Shown here: positions 1 to 7,161 of the stretch, one piece after another | Layout of the letters: each line of letters starts with the position of its first letter | Position numbering within the stretch: the first letter of the stretch is position 1 | From: Caldovatus aquaticus | GTDB lineage: Bacteria > Pseudomonadota > Alphaproteobacteria > Acetobacterales > Acetobacteraceae | DNA: 64,000 nt | Assembly: GCF_019458025.1 (NCBI RefSeq) | Contig: NZ_JAHZUY010000015.1 | Span: 1-64,000, forward strand | Direction of reading: 5' to 3' | Position numbers and translations under genes: made by a program | Notes under the pieces: generated by a model | Databases searched by the model: none | Told to the model about the DNA's origin: nothing | The model's input: the letters and a program-made list of their open reading frames with translations, nothing else

Positions 1-124
1 ATGCTTCAATCGCCTCAAGCATTTCCGCCGCATCGCCACACGCTTCGACAAGCTCGCACGCAACTACCTCTCCACCGTCGCCCTCGCCGCCATCCGGCTG
101 TGGACACGGTTTGAGTCCAGGACC
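1..124 (+). mobile_element. Right end of an IS5-type insertion sequence (partial)
   Basis: The window opens inside the 3' end of an IS5-superfamily transposase gene, and the element appears to stop just before the CTAG at 124-127. The transposase stop codon (125-127) and the stop codon of the neighbouring leftward dehydrogenase (124-126) share this CTAG, which fits the YTAR-type target used by part of the IS5 family. The terminal inverted repeat would be the bases just left of 124 (GAGTCCAGGAC), but the left end lies outside the window, so repeat and target duplication cannot be verified. Confidence 0.6.
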
Positions 125-127
125 TAG
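2..127 (+). CDS. IS5 family transposase, C-terminal fragment
   Basis: Reading from base 2 gives 41 residues with RLKHFRRIATRFDKLARNYL followed by a hydrophobic helix and a TAG stop. This is the typical C-terminus of DDE transposases of the IS5 family (the RxKxFRRIATRYDKLAxNF signature after the catalytic Glu). The N-terminal part and the DDE residues lie upstream of the window, so it cannot be judged whether the transposase is intact. The stop codon appears to be supplied by the insertion target. Confidence 0.8.
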   Translation, partial: CFNRLKHFRRIATRFDKLARNYLSTVALAAIRLWTRFESRT

Positions 128-1182
128 GCCGCGGCGAAGCCGAGGCGGTCGGCGAGGCCGAACTCCTCGGCCAGCGCGCGCAGCCGGTTCCAGGTGGCGT
201 CCTCGATCGCGATGCCGTTCGCGGCGCGCTCGCGCTCGCGCCGATGCTCGATCTCGCCGGGGTAGAGCACGCCCTCGCTGCCCGCGGCGGGCGGCGTCGC
301 CTTGAGGTAGCGGGCGAACGCCGCCACCTCGGCGCGGAACTCGGCGAGCGGGCGGAAGGCGTCCACCCGGAACACGGCGAGGAAGCAGCCGTCGTTGTGC
401 CGCCCCGAGGGCTCGACGCCGAAGCCGAGGCCGGTGAGCAGCCCGCACAGGATCTCCACCATCACCGCGAGGCCGTAGCCCTTGTAGCCCTCGCCGGGCC
501 CGCCGAGCGGCAGCAGCGCGCCGCCGGCGAGGCGCCCCGGGTCGGTGGTGAGCTGGCCGTCGCTGTCCACCACCCAGCCGCGTGGGATCTCCTGCCCCCG
601 CGCCTCGGCGAGCTTCACCTTGCCGACCGCGACGGCGGAGGTCGCCATGTCGATGAACAGCGGCCCGTCGAGGTCGGAAGGCACGGCGATCGCGATCGGG
701 TTGGTGCCGAGCCGCGCCTCGCGCCCACCGAAGGGCGCGACCGCCTTGGGCGAGCGCCCCGAGTCGGCGGCGATCAGGCCGATCATCCCGGCCTCGGCGG
801 CCATCAGCGGATAGGCGGCGAGGCGCCCGATATGGCCCTGGCGGAACACGGTGGCGGCAGCGACGTCGGCCTTGCGCGCCTTCTCGATCGTGTGGCGCAT
901 CGCCCGCTCGGTCACCACGTAGCCGAAGCCCCAGTGGCCGTCCACGACGGTGGTGGTGGCGGATTCCCGCACGATCTCCCATGGCGCGCCGGGCACGATG
1001 TGGCCGCGCCGGATGCGCGCGATGTAGTCGGGGATCTGGATGATGCCGTGCGAGTCGTGGCCGGCGAGGTTGGCGCCGATGCAGAAGCGCGCGACCGTCG
1101 CTGCCTCCTCCTCCGGCACGCCGGCGCCGACGAGCAGGGCGCGGGCGATCTCGCGCAGGCGGTCGGCGGGCACGGTCGGCAT
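124..1182 (-). CDS. Ldh family (malate/L-lactate/ureidoglycolate-type) NAD(P)-dependent dehydrogenase
   Basis: A 352-residue member of the Ldh_2 family, which reduces or oxidises 2-hydroxy acids such as malate, L-lactate, ureidoglycolate or L-sulfolactate in the cytoplasm. The family signature HDSHGI lies near residues 42-47, followed by the PFGGREARLGTNPIAIAVP nucleotide-binding block and a GYKGYGLAVMVE segment. Length is normal. The ATG at 1182 is chosen because GGAGGAG sits just upstream; the frame stays open further 5' but that part is low-complexity Arg/Pro. It is divergent from the alpha/beta-hydrolase gene at 1308. Exact substrate cannot be told from sequence. Its stop codon abuts the IS end, so any downstream partner has been separated. 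Confidence 0.9.
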   Translation of the reverse strand: MPTVPADRLREIARALLVGAGVPEEEAATVARFCIGANLAGHDSHGIIQIPDYIARIRRGHIVPGAPWEIVRESATTTVVDGHWGFGYVVTERAMRHTIEKARKADVAAATVFRQGHIGRLAAYPLMAAEAGMIGLIAADSGRSPKAVAPFGGREARLGTNPIAIAVPSDLDGPLFIDMATSAVAVGKVKLAEARGQEIPRGWVVDSDGQLTTDPGRLAGGALLPLGGPGEGYKGYGLAVMVEILCGLLTGLGFGVEPSGRHNDGCFLAVFRVDAFRPLAEFRAEVAAFARYLKATPPAAGSEGVLYPGEIEHRRERERAANGIAIEDATWNRLRALAEEFGLADRLGFAAA

Positions 1183-1307
1183 GGCGCGTCTCCTCCGTGG
1201 CGGCGGGGCGAGCCTAACCCTGGCGCCGCCGCCCCGCCAGCGCGGCGGTTGCCGGGCCGCGGCCGGGCTCGGTAGGCTCGAGCGCAGTTCGGGGGAGAAG
1301 GCGCGCA

Positions 1308-2099
1308 ATGGACTGGATCGAGGTCAACGGCACGGCGCTGCGCTACGACCTCAGCGGCGAGGGGCCGTCCACCCTGGTGCTGGTGCACGAGATGGGCGGC
1401 ACGCTCAACAGCTGGGACGAGGTCGCGCCTGCGCTGGCGCGGCGGCGCCGCGTGCTGCGCATGGACCTGCGCGGCGCCGGCATGAGCGAGAAGGTGCGCG
1501 GCCGGCTCGACATCGACGTGCTGACCGCCGACATCGCGGCGCTGCTCGATGCGCTCGGCGTCGCGGCGCCGGTCGCGATCGCCGGCAATGCGGTCGGCGC
1601 CGCCATCGCCATCCGCTTCGCGGCGCGCCGGCCCGAGCGCACCCGCGCGCTGATCGCGTCGAGCCCCGCCTGCGGCGTGGCGGCGGAGCGCAGGGCCGGC
1701 CTGCTCGAATACGCCGAGCGGATGGAGCGCGAGGGGCTGCGCGCGGTGGTCGAGACCGCGATGGCGGCGGGCTACCCGGAGGTGCTGCGCACCGATCCCG
1801 CGCGCTTCGCCCGCTTCCGCGCCCGCTGGCTGGGCACCGATCCGGCGAGCTTCGCGGCGATCTACCGCATGCTGGTCCACCTCGACATGGAGGCGGACTT
1901 CGCCCGCGTCGCCTGCCCGACGCTGGTGATCGCCGGCACGCACGACACGCTGCGCCCGCGCGCGCTGGTCGAGCCGGTGGCGCGCGCGATCCGCGGTGCG
2001 CGGCTGATCGAGTTGCCGACCGGCCACTACTCCGCCGCGCAGACGCCGGGGGCGGTCGCCGCGGCCTACGAGGCGTTCCTCGCCGAGCTGGGCTGCTAG
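1308..2099 (+). CDS. Alpha/beta-hydrolase-fold protein with Ala in place of the nucleophile
   Basis: A 263-residue protein of the alpha/beta-hydrolase superfamily, resembling 3-oxoadipate enol-lactonase/MhpC-like enzymes. The oxyanion-hole region reads LVLVHEMGGTLNSW (residues 23-36), the acid is in AGTHD (D213) and the catalytic His in PTGHYS (H240). The nucleophile elbow reads G93-N-A-V-G97, so the usual Ser (GxSxG) is Ala95 (GCG at 1590-1592). The rest of the fold looks well preserved. It may be a non-hydrolytic member, may use another residue, or may have lost activity. A GGGGGAGAAGG ribosome site precedes the ATG. It is divergent from the Ldh-type dehydrogenase. Confidence 0.85.
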   Translation: MDWIEVNGTALRYDLSGEGPSTLVLVHEMGGTLNSWDEVAPALARRRRVLRMDLRGAGMSEKVRGRLDIDVLTADIAALLDALGVAAPVAIAGNAVGAAIAIRFAARRPERTRALIASSPACGVAAERRAGLLEYAERMEREGLRAVVETAMAAGYPEVLRTDPARFARFRARWLGTDPASFAAIYRMLVHLDMEADFARVACPTLVIAGTHDTLRPRALVEPVARAIRGARLIELPTGHYSAAQTPGAVAAAYEAFLAELGC

Positions 2100-2158
2100 C
2101 GCGGTCGCGGACGGCCGGAAACGGCTCGAGACCCGCGGCGGCAGGCGCGGCGCGCCGC

Positions 2159-3019
2159 TCAGACGAATTTGCGCCGCCGCGACCGCCGCGGCGGATCGCG
2201 CGGGAAGGCGAGGCCGCTCGCGTCCACGCGCAGGTTGACCAGCGTCTTCGCCATCTCGATCGCGCAGCCGTAGCCCTCGAGCACCGGCACGTCCCAGCCG
2301 AGCTCCGCCAGGCGCCGCCCGAGCGGGCGCTGCAGCCAGTAGGCGGCGGAGCAGCCGAGGATCAGCACCTCCGCCCCGTCCTCCTCGATCGCGGCGACCG
2401 CTTCCCTGACCGCCGCCTCCAGCATCGAGGAGGGCTCGCCGCGCGCCGCCTTCTCTTCCTCGCCGAGCAGCGTGGGCCGCCCCGCCGCCGCCGGGCGCGG
2501 CAGGGGATGGTCGAGGTTGCGGATCGAGGCGCAGCGTTCGGTCATCGCGTAGAGCCGCACCAGGTCGGCCATGCGCATGTTGTGCACCTCGGAGATGTCG
2601 AGCACCGAGAAGCGCGCCCCCAGCATCCCGGCGATGTGCATCTGCGCATGTGCGCAGGAGGTCACCGGCACGCCGTGGCGGTGGCCGATCTCGCGCGCCG
2701 CGAGGTAGCCCGGATCGCCGCCGCCGAGCAGCACCACGGCGTCGTAGCGCCCGCTCGCGCACGCCTCGCGCACGATGGGCAGGCGGTTGACGCCGGTGAT
2801 GGCGAACTCCTCGCGCAGCTCGACCGGCCAGTCGCCGTGCGTCGCCGGCGCGCCCGGATGCAGCTCCCACTCCACGTCCTCGAGCAGGTGCGCGATGCCG
2901 GCGTAGTTGGGGAGCTGCGCCTCCTTCGGGCCGGTGCGCGGGCCCGGCTGGAAGGCCGCCCGCTCGCTCAGGCTGTAGGGACTGACCAGAAGGAAGCGGA
3001 ACCGCTTCGCCGCTGCCAT
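2159..3019 (-). CDS. Aspartate/glutamate/hydantoin racemase-like protein
   Basis: A 286-residue cytoplasmic protein of the Asp/Glu racemase superfamily, which uses two Cys residues to epimerise carboxylates or hydantoins, or in relatives acts as maleate isomerase or arylmalonate decarboxylase. Candidate Cys are C122 in TSCAHAQMH and C223 in LILGCSAAYW; the second block is the usual second-cysteine motif. VVLLGGGDPG (residues 95-104) fits the first half-domain. The gene is 59 bp from and convergent with the upstream alpha/beta-hydrolase gene. Substrate is unknown; a catabolic role beside the other scattered hydroxy-acid enzymes is only a guess. Confidence 0.8.
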   Translation of the reverse strand: MAAAKRFRFLLVSPYSLSERAAFQPGPRTGPKEAQLPNYAGIAHLLEDVEWELHPGAPATHGDWPVELREEFAITGVNRLPIVREACASGRYDAVVLLGGGDPGYLAAREIGHRHGVPVTSCAHAQMHIAGMLGARFSVLDISEVHNMRMADLVRLYAMTERCASIRNLDHPLPRPAAAGRPTLLGEEEKAARGEPSSMLEAAVREAVAAIEEDGAEVLILGCSAAYWLQRPLGRRLAELGWDVPVLEGYGCAIEMAKTLVNLRVDASGLAFPRDPPRRSRRRKFV

Positions 3020-3139
3020 GCGTTGCCCTCCCCGGCGGTCGGCGCGCCCGACGCGCGGCCTGACCCGGGTGGCACGATAGACGGACGGGCGCCGCCGCGG
3101 CGAGCGGGACGGCAGGCCGGCGGCGGCCGGTCCGCTCCG

Positions 3140-3331
3140 TCAGCCGCGCTGCGCCGCCGTGCCGCGGCCACCGCGCATGTAGTGCCGCTCCGGACGGTAG
3201 GTCGCGCGCCGGACCCACCGCGCGAGGCGGTCGCGCAGGCCGGGGGACCGTTCCGCGGCGGCGAGGACCGACGCGGCGGCCGCCCGCAGCCGCTGCGCCG
3301 GCGTGGCGTCATGCCAACGAGCGAGGGGCAT
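3140..3331 (-). CDS. Small hypothetical protein (63 aa)
   Basis: A short basic protein starting MPLARWHDATPAQRLRAAAA and ending YMRGGRGTAAQRG, directly downstream (8 bp) of the 102-residue gene at 3340-3648 and on the same strand. No family is recognised. The N-terminal half looks helical and Ala/Arg-rich. Support is the operon-like spacing behind a gene with a credible promoter; the coding evidence itself is weak. Confidence 0.45.
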   Translation of the reverse strand: MPLARWHDATPAQRLRAAAASVLAAAERSPGLRDRLARWVRRATYRPERHYMRGGRGTAAQRG

Positions 3332-3339
3332 GGTGCGGC

Positions 3340-3648
3340 TCAGAGGGTCCAGTCGCGGGCCTCGCGGCCGGCGCCGTTGTGGACCGGAGCGAGATGGGCG
3401 GTGGCGCAGCGCGTCACCTGGCCGCCACGTGCGAGGAACTCGGCCACCATGCGGGCCACCTCGGCATCGTCGGGCGGCGGGCCGGCGGCGAGGTTGCGCT
3501 CGCGCGCGACCCGCACCGCGGCGCGGCGCAGCACCAGTTCGCGCAACGCCGTGCCGCGGTTGGTGCCTGCGGCCAGCCGGCCGGTGCCTGGGGTGACGTT
3601 GCGATCAGCCGACGGGGTGTCGGCGGGACGGGACGGAGCCGTGGCCAT
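3340..3648 (-). CDS. Small hypothetical protein (102 aa)
   Basis: A 102-residue unrecognised protein with an ordered C-terminal half: a helical stretch LRELVLRRAAVRVARERNLA, then DDAEVARMVAEFLARGGQVT and RCATAHLAP. The FLARGGxVTRC phrasing resembles small uncharacterised alphaproteobacterial proteins often seen on accessory DNA, but no function can be assigned. A TTGCCA-16bp-TATATT promoter lies 53-80 bp upstream on the same strand, with a hairpin in the predicted leader, which supports expression. Probably co-transcribed with the 63-residue gene that follows. Confidence 0.6.
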   Translation of the reverse strand: MATAPSRPADTPSADRNVTPGTGRLAAGTNRGTALRELVLRRAAVRVARERNLAAGPPPDDAEVARMVAEFLARGGQVTRCATAHLAPVHNGAGREARDWTL

Positions 3649-3675
3649 GGTGCGGGGCCTCTTGCTTCGTGGCGC

Positions 3676-3689
3676 TCACGTTTGCGTGA
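3676..3689 (-). promoter_or_regulatory. Inverted repeat TCACG-TTTG-CGTGA in the leader of the 102-aa gene
   Basis: A perfect 5-bp inverted repeat with a 4-base centre lying just downstream of the predicted transcription start. It could be an operator for a dimeric repressor or a small leader hairpin. The surrounding bases are clearly more AT-rich than the rest of the window. Confidence 0.45.
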
Positions 3690-3700
3690 ATGCAGAAGGC

Positions 3701-3728
3701 AATATACGAATTATTGGTCTCGTGGCAA
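3701..3728 (-). promoter_or_regulatory. Sigma-70-like promoter for the two small leftward genes
   Basis: On the minus strand TTGCCA (3728-3723) and TATATT (3706-3701) are separated by 16 bp, close to the RpoD consensus and rare in such GC-rich DNA. Predicted start is near 3694, giving a leader of about 46 bases before the ATG at 3648. Confidence 0.6.
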
Positions 3729-3730
3729 CC

Positions 3731-3769
3731 CGGGATGGCGCCGGCCATCGCTACGGCCGCTCCATCCCG
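3731..3769. repeat. Long two-part stem-loop beside the small-gene promoter
   Basis: CGGGATGG (3731-3738) pairs perfectly with CCATCCCG (3762-3769), and inside it CGGCC (3742-3746) pairs with GGCCG (3755-3759) around an 8-base loop. The cruciform-like structure lies just upstream of the -35 of the promoter at 3701-3728. There is no T-tract, so a classical terminator is unlikely; it may be a protein-binding or mobile-element-derived repeat. Confidence 0.5.
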
Positions 3770-4738
3770 AACGGCGGCGGCCACCACCGGGCGCACCGCC
3801 CGCCGAGTGTGATCCTCTCCGTGCCGCCGGGCGGGAATGGGGCGTGCAAACGGCATTCATGCGACGATTCCGGTCGGCCTGCGGCGCGCCTGCTTCGCCC
3901 CTCAGGTGCCTTCCCGTCGCCCTCTCCACCTCCGCCGTCCTTGCCTGGCGGCGGCGATAGCGTTCGCGCGACCGCAGAGCCGCCGTCCGGACGCGCAGGA
4001 CAGTCGTGCCGGGAACCCACCGTGGCGATCAGGCCTGTGCGGCACTGGTCACGTCTGCCGCCCTTGCGGGCGGGGTGGCCCTCCGCCCCGAGACGGGGCG
4101 AGCATGTCCGCGGCCGCGGCGACGCAGGGACGGTCGCAGCCCCTGTTGACGCTCGGGTCGCCCGCCGCCGTCCGGCCCGCCGTCGTTGTGCCGGCCGGGA
4201 CGGCGCAGGCCGCCTCCACCGGCCTTTGCGAATGCTTGCGGGGCGGAGGAGAGCGACCCGGACGCCCGCTCCCTGCGAGGGTTTGGCGGCGGGACCAGGC
4301 GTTGGCCCCCGCCTGCCGCCGCCTCGCCGTTTCTTCCTCAGCCTTGCCGCGCCCCGGAAGCCCCGGATCGCGTCGGCTCTTGCCGCCAATCTGCGCACTC
4401 GCGCCCGCGGATCCGCTCCACTGCCCGCCGCAGTTGCGGCCGGCACGCGCGTGCCGGTCGGCGCCCGGGGCGATCAGCGGCTGCGGATCGGCGGCGACCC
4501 GACCGCGCTGGGCCTCCCGCCTACGCGCCGCGCGGAGGCCCTCGCGCGCTGCGGGAAGGAGGGCCGGCTCGCCGCACTGGCCTCGGCGCAGCGTCCGGCG
4601 GGCGGATTCGCACTCCCGCCCGTCCCGGCGGCGATCCGCGCCCGGCGTGTCTCGTCCGGCGCGCCCGCAGCGCGGTTCCCGCCGGGGGCGGGCCGCCCTA
4701 CATTGCCTCCGGTTCCCTTTCCACCGGAGCGTCCCGCC
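3770..4738. other. About 970 bp without a convincing gene
   Basis: Frames stay open for long distances on both strands, but composition is Arg/Pro/Ala-rich and codon choice shows no consistent third-position signal, so no gene is called. It holds a perfect hairpin CCGCCC-TTGC-GGGCGG at 4058-4073 and a 23-base stretch at 4201-4223 matching 6241-6263 (inside the lipoprotein gene) at 22 of 23 positions. It may be decayed coding sequence. GGAG for the thiolase-like gene lies at its right edge. Confidence 0.5.
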
Positions 4739-5917
4739 ATGTCCGCGCGCAACGCCTGCATCGTCGGCTGGGCCCACAGCCGTTTCGGCAAGCTCGAGGA
4801 CGCGCCCGACCTCGAGACCCTGATCGCCGGCGTCGCCCGCGCCGCGGTCGAGGACGCCGGCATCGCGCCCTCCGAGATCGACGCCGGCTTCGTCGGCGTG
4901 TTCGGCGAGGGCTTCACGCCGCAGGGCTTCCCCGCCTCGCTCGTGCTGCAGTCGCTGCCCGAGCTGCGCTTCCGGCCGATCACCCGGTTCGAGAACGCCT
5001 GCGCCACCGGCAGCGCCGCGATCCACGGCGCGCTCGATTTCCTCGCCGCGAGGCGCGGGCGCTTCGCGCTCGTCGTCGGGGCGGAGAAGATGACGGCGGT
5101 GCCCGGGCCGAAGGTCGGCGACATCCTGCTCACCGCCAGCTACCGTAGGACGGAGCAGGACATCGAGGGCGGCTTCGCCGGCGTCTTCGCCCGCATCGCC
5201 GAGGCCTACTTCCAGCGCCACGGCGACCAGTCCGACGCCCTCGCCGCGATCGCCGCCAAGAACCACCGCAACGGCGTGGACAACCCCTGGGCGCAGATGC
5301 GCAAGGATCTCGGCTACGAATTCTGCCGCCGGGAGAGCGAGAAGAACCCCTACGTCGTGCGCCCGCTCAAGCGCACCGACTGCTCGCTCGTCTCCGACGG
5401 CGCCGCGGCGCTGGTGCTGACCGACGAGGAGACGGCGCGCGCCATGAGCAAGGCGGTGCGCTTCCGCGCCGCGGTGCAGGTCAACGACTTCCTCCCCATC
5501 GCCGCGCGCGACATCGTCCGCTTCGAGGGGGCGCGCGAGGCCTGGGCCCGCGCCTACGACCAGGCGGGGGTGCGGCTTGCCGACCTCTCCTTCGTCGAGA
5601 CCCACGACTGCTTCACCATCGCCGAACTGATCGAGTACGAGGCGATGGGCCTGACGCCGGCGGGCCAGGGCGCGCGCGCCGCGCTCGAGGGCTGGACCGC
5701 GGCCGACGGGCGGCTGCCGGTCAACCGCTCCGGCGGACTGAAGAGCAAGGGCCACCCGATCGGCGCCACCGGGGTCTCGATGCATGCGCTGGCGGCGATG
5801 CAGCTCACCGGCACCGCCGGGGCGATGCAGCTGCCGAAGGCCGATCTCGGCGGCGTGTTCAACATGGGCGGCGCGGCGGTGGCGAACTACGTCTCGATCC
5901 TCGAGCGGCTGGGCTGA
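4739..5917 (+). CDS. Thiolase-superfamily protein (SCP-x/nonspecific lipid-transfer type acyltransferase)
   Basis: A 392-residue thiolase-fold protein. The acyl-accepting Cys is C88 in ENACATGSAAIH and the active-site His is in GGLKSKGHPIGATG. The C-terminal second Cys motif (CIGGG in degradative thiolases) is replaced by GGVFNMGGAAVANYV, which is typical of SCP-x-like members found in sterol, steroid and branched-chain acyl metabolism. ETHDCFTIAELI is the usual conserved block of this branch. Start chosen at the first ATG with GGAG upstream. It stands alone after a long non-coding stretch, so its pathway is unclear; many relatives act with a small OB-fold (DUF35) partner, not seen here. Confidence 0.9.
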   Translation: MSARNACIVGWAHSRFGKLEDAPDLETLIAGVARAAVEDAGIAPSEIDAGFVGVFGEGFTPQGFPASLVLQSLPELRFRPITRFENACATGSAAIHGALDFLAARRGRFALVVGAEKMTAVPGPKVGDILLTASYRRTEQDIEGGFAGVFARIAEAYFQRHGDQSDALAAIAAKNHRNGVDNPWAQMRKDLGYEFCRRESEKNPYVVRPLKRTDCSLVSDGAAALVLTDEETARAMSKAVRFRAAVQVNDFLPIAARDIVRFEGAREAWARAYDQAGVRLADLSFVETHDCFTIAELIEYEAMGLTPAGQGARAALEGWTAADGRLPVNRSGGLKSKGHPIGATGVSMHALAAMQLTGTAGAMQLPKADLGGVFNMGGAAVANYVSILERLG

Positions 5918-5996
5918 GGCCGGGCGGGGCGCGGAGGGCGCCTGGCCCGCGCGGACTCGCCGCGTGCTGACGTTGCGGCACGACGGGCCGAGTCTC

Positions 5997-6697
5997 ATGC
6001 GTATCCGGATCGAATGCCTGCTGCCGCTGCTGCTGCCTCTCCCGGCCGGACTGGGCGGCTGCGCCCTGCTGGAAGAGCCGCCGCGGACCGGAATCAGCCG
6101 GCCGCGGGCGGCAATGGCGGCGGCGCAGCCGGTGGCGGTCCGGCGCGACGCCGGGGCGGCCCAGTCCCGCCCGGGCCGGGGTGGCGAGGGCGAGCCGCAG
6201 GCGCGCGGCGAGGACGACGCATCGCCGCCGGATGCGGACCCGGTGCAGGCCGCCTCCACCGGCGCCGGGGCGGCGGGCGGCGGCGCGGCGCGCGCCGCCG
6301 AAGCCGCCCGTGGCGGCGTGTCGCCGCCCGGCGGCACCTTCGGCTGGCGGGTGCGGGCCGACGGCACGGTGGGCTGCGCCGTGCCCGGCCCGCTGCGCGT
6401 GGTGCGCGGCGAGGTCCCGGCGGCCGACGCGCGGACCCCGGCTGACCGCCGCCGCACCGTCGCCGAGGCGCTCGACGCGGGGCGCTGCCTGACGACCTTT
6501 CGCGTGAACGAGTGGATGCTGCTGCGTCTCGAAGGGGACCGCGCGCTGCTCCGCCTGACCAGGCCGCAGCCCGGCCCGGGCGAATCGCCGGTCGAGCTGT
6601 GGTTCCTGCGCCGCGACCTGATCGGGCCTGCCGGCCGTCCGGAGCCGGCCACTCCGGCGAGTCGCCGCCAGCGGCGGAGGACCAGCGGGCCGGGTAG
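5997..6697 (+). CDS. Putative lipoprotein, hypothetical; 3' end frame-disturbed
   Basis: The start MRIRIECLLPLLLPLPAG is followed by LGGC, a lipobox with lipidated Cys at residue 22, then a long Ala/Gly/Pro/Glu-rich linker to about residue 115 and a folded-looking part (GGTFGWRVRADGTVGCAV..., TTFRVNEWMLLRLEGDRALLRL, VELWFLRRDLIGP). No family recognised. In this frame there is no stop until 7253, which would cover all of cutA in another frame. Codon use looks coding only to about 6660. A shift of one base near 6660-6670 gives ESPPAAEDQRAG and a TAG at 6695-6697, which I take as the likely end. A sequencing error, a real frameshift or a genuinely long overlap are all possible. Confidence 0.55.
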
Positions 6698-6792
6698 GGC
6701 GGCCGCCGCTGGCCCGGCGCGGCGTTGCCGGCGCCGCGGACCGCGCCCATCTTGCCCGCGGTTCCCGGAGGTGCGGCGCGAAGGGGGCGCGG

Positions 6793-7140
6793 ATGGCGAC
6801 GGTCACGCTCGAGGACGACGCGGTGCTCTGGGTCTATGTCACCGCCGCGGATGCGGAGGAGGCGCGTCGCATCGGCCGCGCGCTGGTCGAGGAGCGCCTC
6901 GCCGCCTGCGTCAACGTGCTGCCCGGCCACACCGCGATCTATCGCTGGCAGGGCCGGCTGGAGGAGGCGGCGGAGGCGGCGTTCGTCGCCAAGACCACCG
7001 CCGCGCGCTTCGCGGCGCTGCGGGCGCGCATCCGCGCCCTCCACAGCTACACGCTGCCCTGCATCCTCGCCCTCCCGGCCGCCTGCGGCGACGCCGAGTT
7101 CCTCGCCTGGGTGCGCGCGGAGACGGCGGCGGGAAGCTGA
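6793..7140 (+). CDS. cutA: Divalent-cation tolerance protein CutA
   Basis: A 115-residue protein covering the whole CutA1 family length. Recognisable blocks are WVYVTAADAEEARRIGRALVEERLAACVNVLP (in two pieces), the IYRWQG(R/K)LEE strand and AKTTAARFAALRARIRALHSYTLPCILALP near the end. CutA forms very stable trimers with a PII-like fold; it is linked to copper tolerance in some bacteria, but its exact function is unsettled. The gene lies behind the lipoprotein gene and is convergent with ispDF. Confidence 0.93.
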   Translation: MATVTLEDDAVLWVYVTAADAEEARRIGRALVEERLAACVNVLPGHTAIYRWQGRLEEAAEAAFVAKTTAARFAALRARIRALHSYTLPCILALPAACGDAEFLAWVRAETAAGS

Positions 7141-7161
7141 TCCCCGGCGGTGCGCCTCGCC

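Noticed and set aside
1040..5917. A very long open frame (over 1600 codons) reading through several genes on the plus strand
   Set aside because: It crosses the antisense of the dehydrogenase and racemase genes and is Arg/Pro/Ala-rich; only its last 393 codons, the thiolase-like gene, have coding character. Lack of stops is expected at this GC content.
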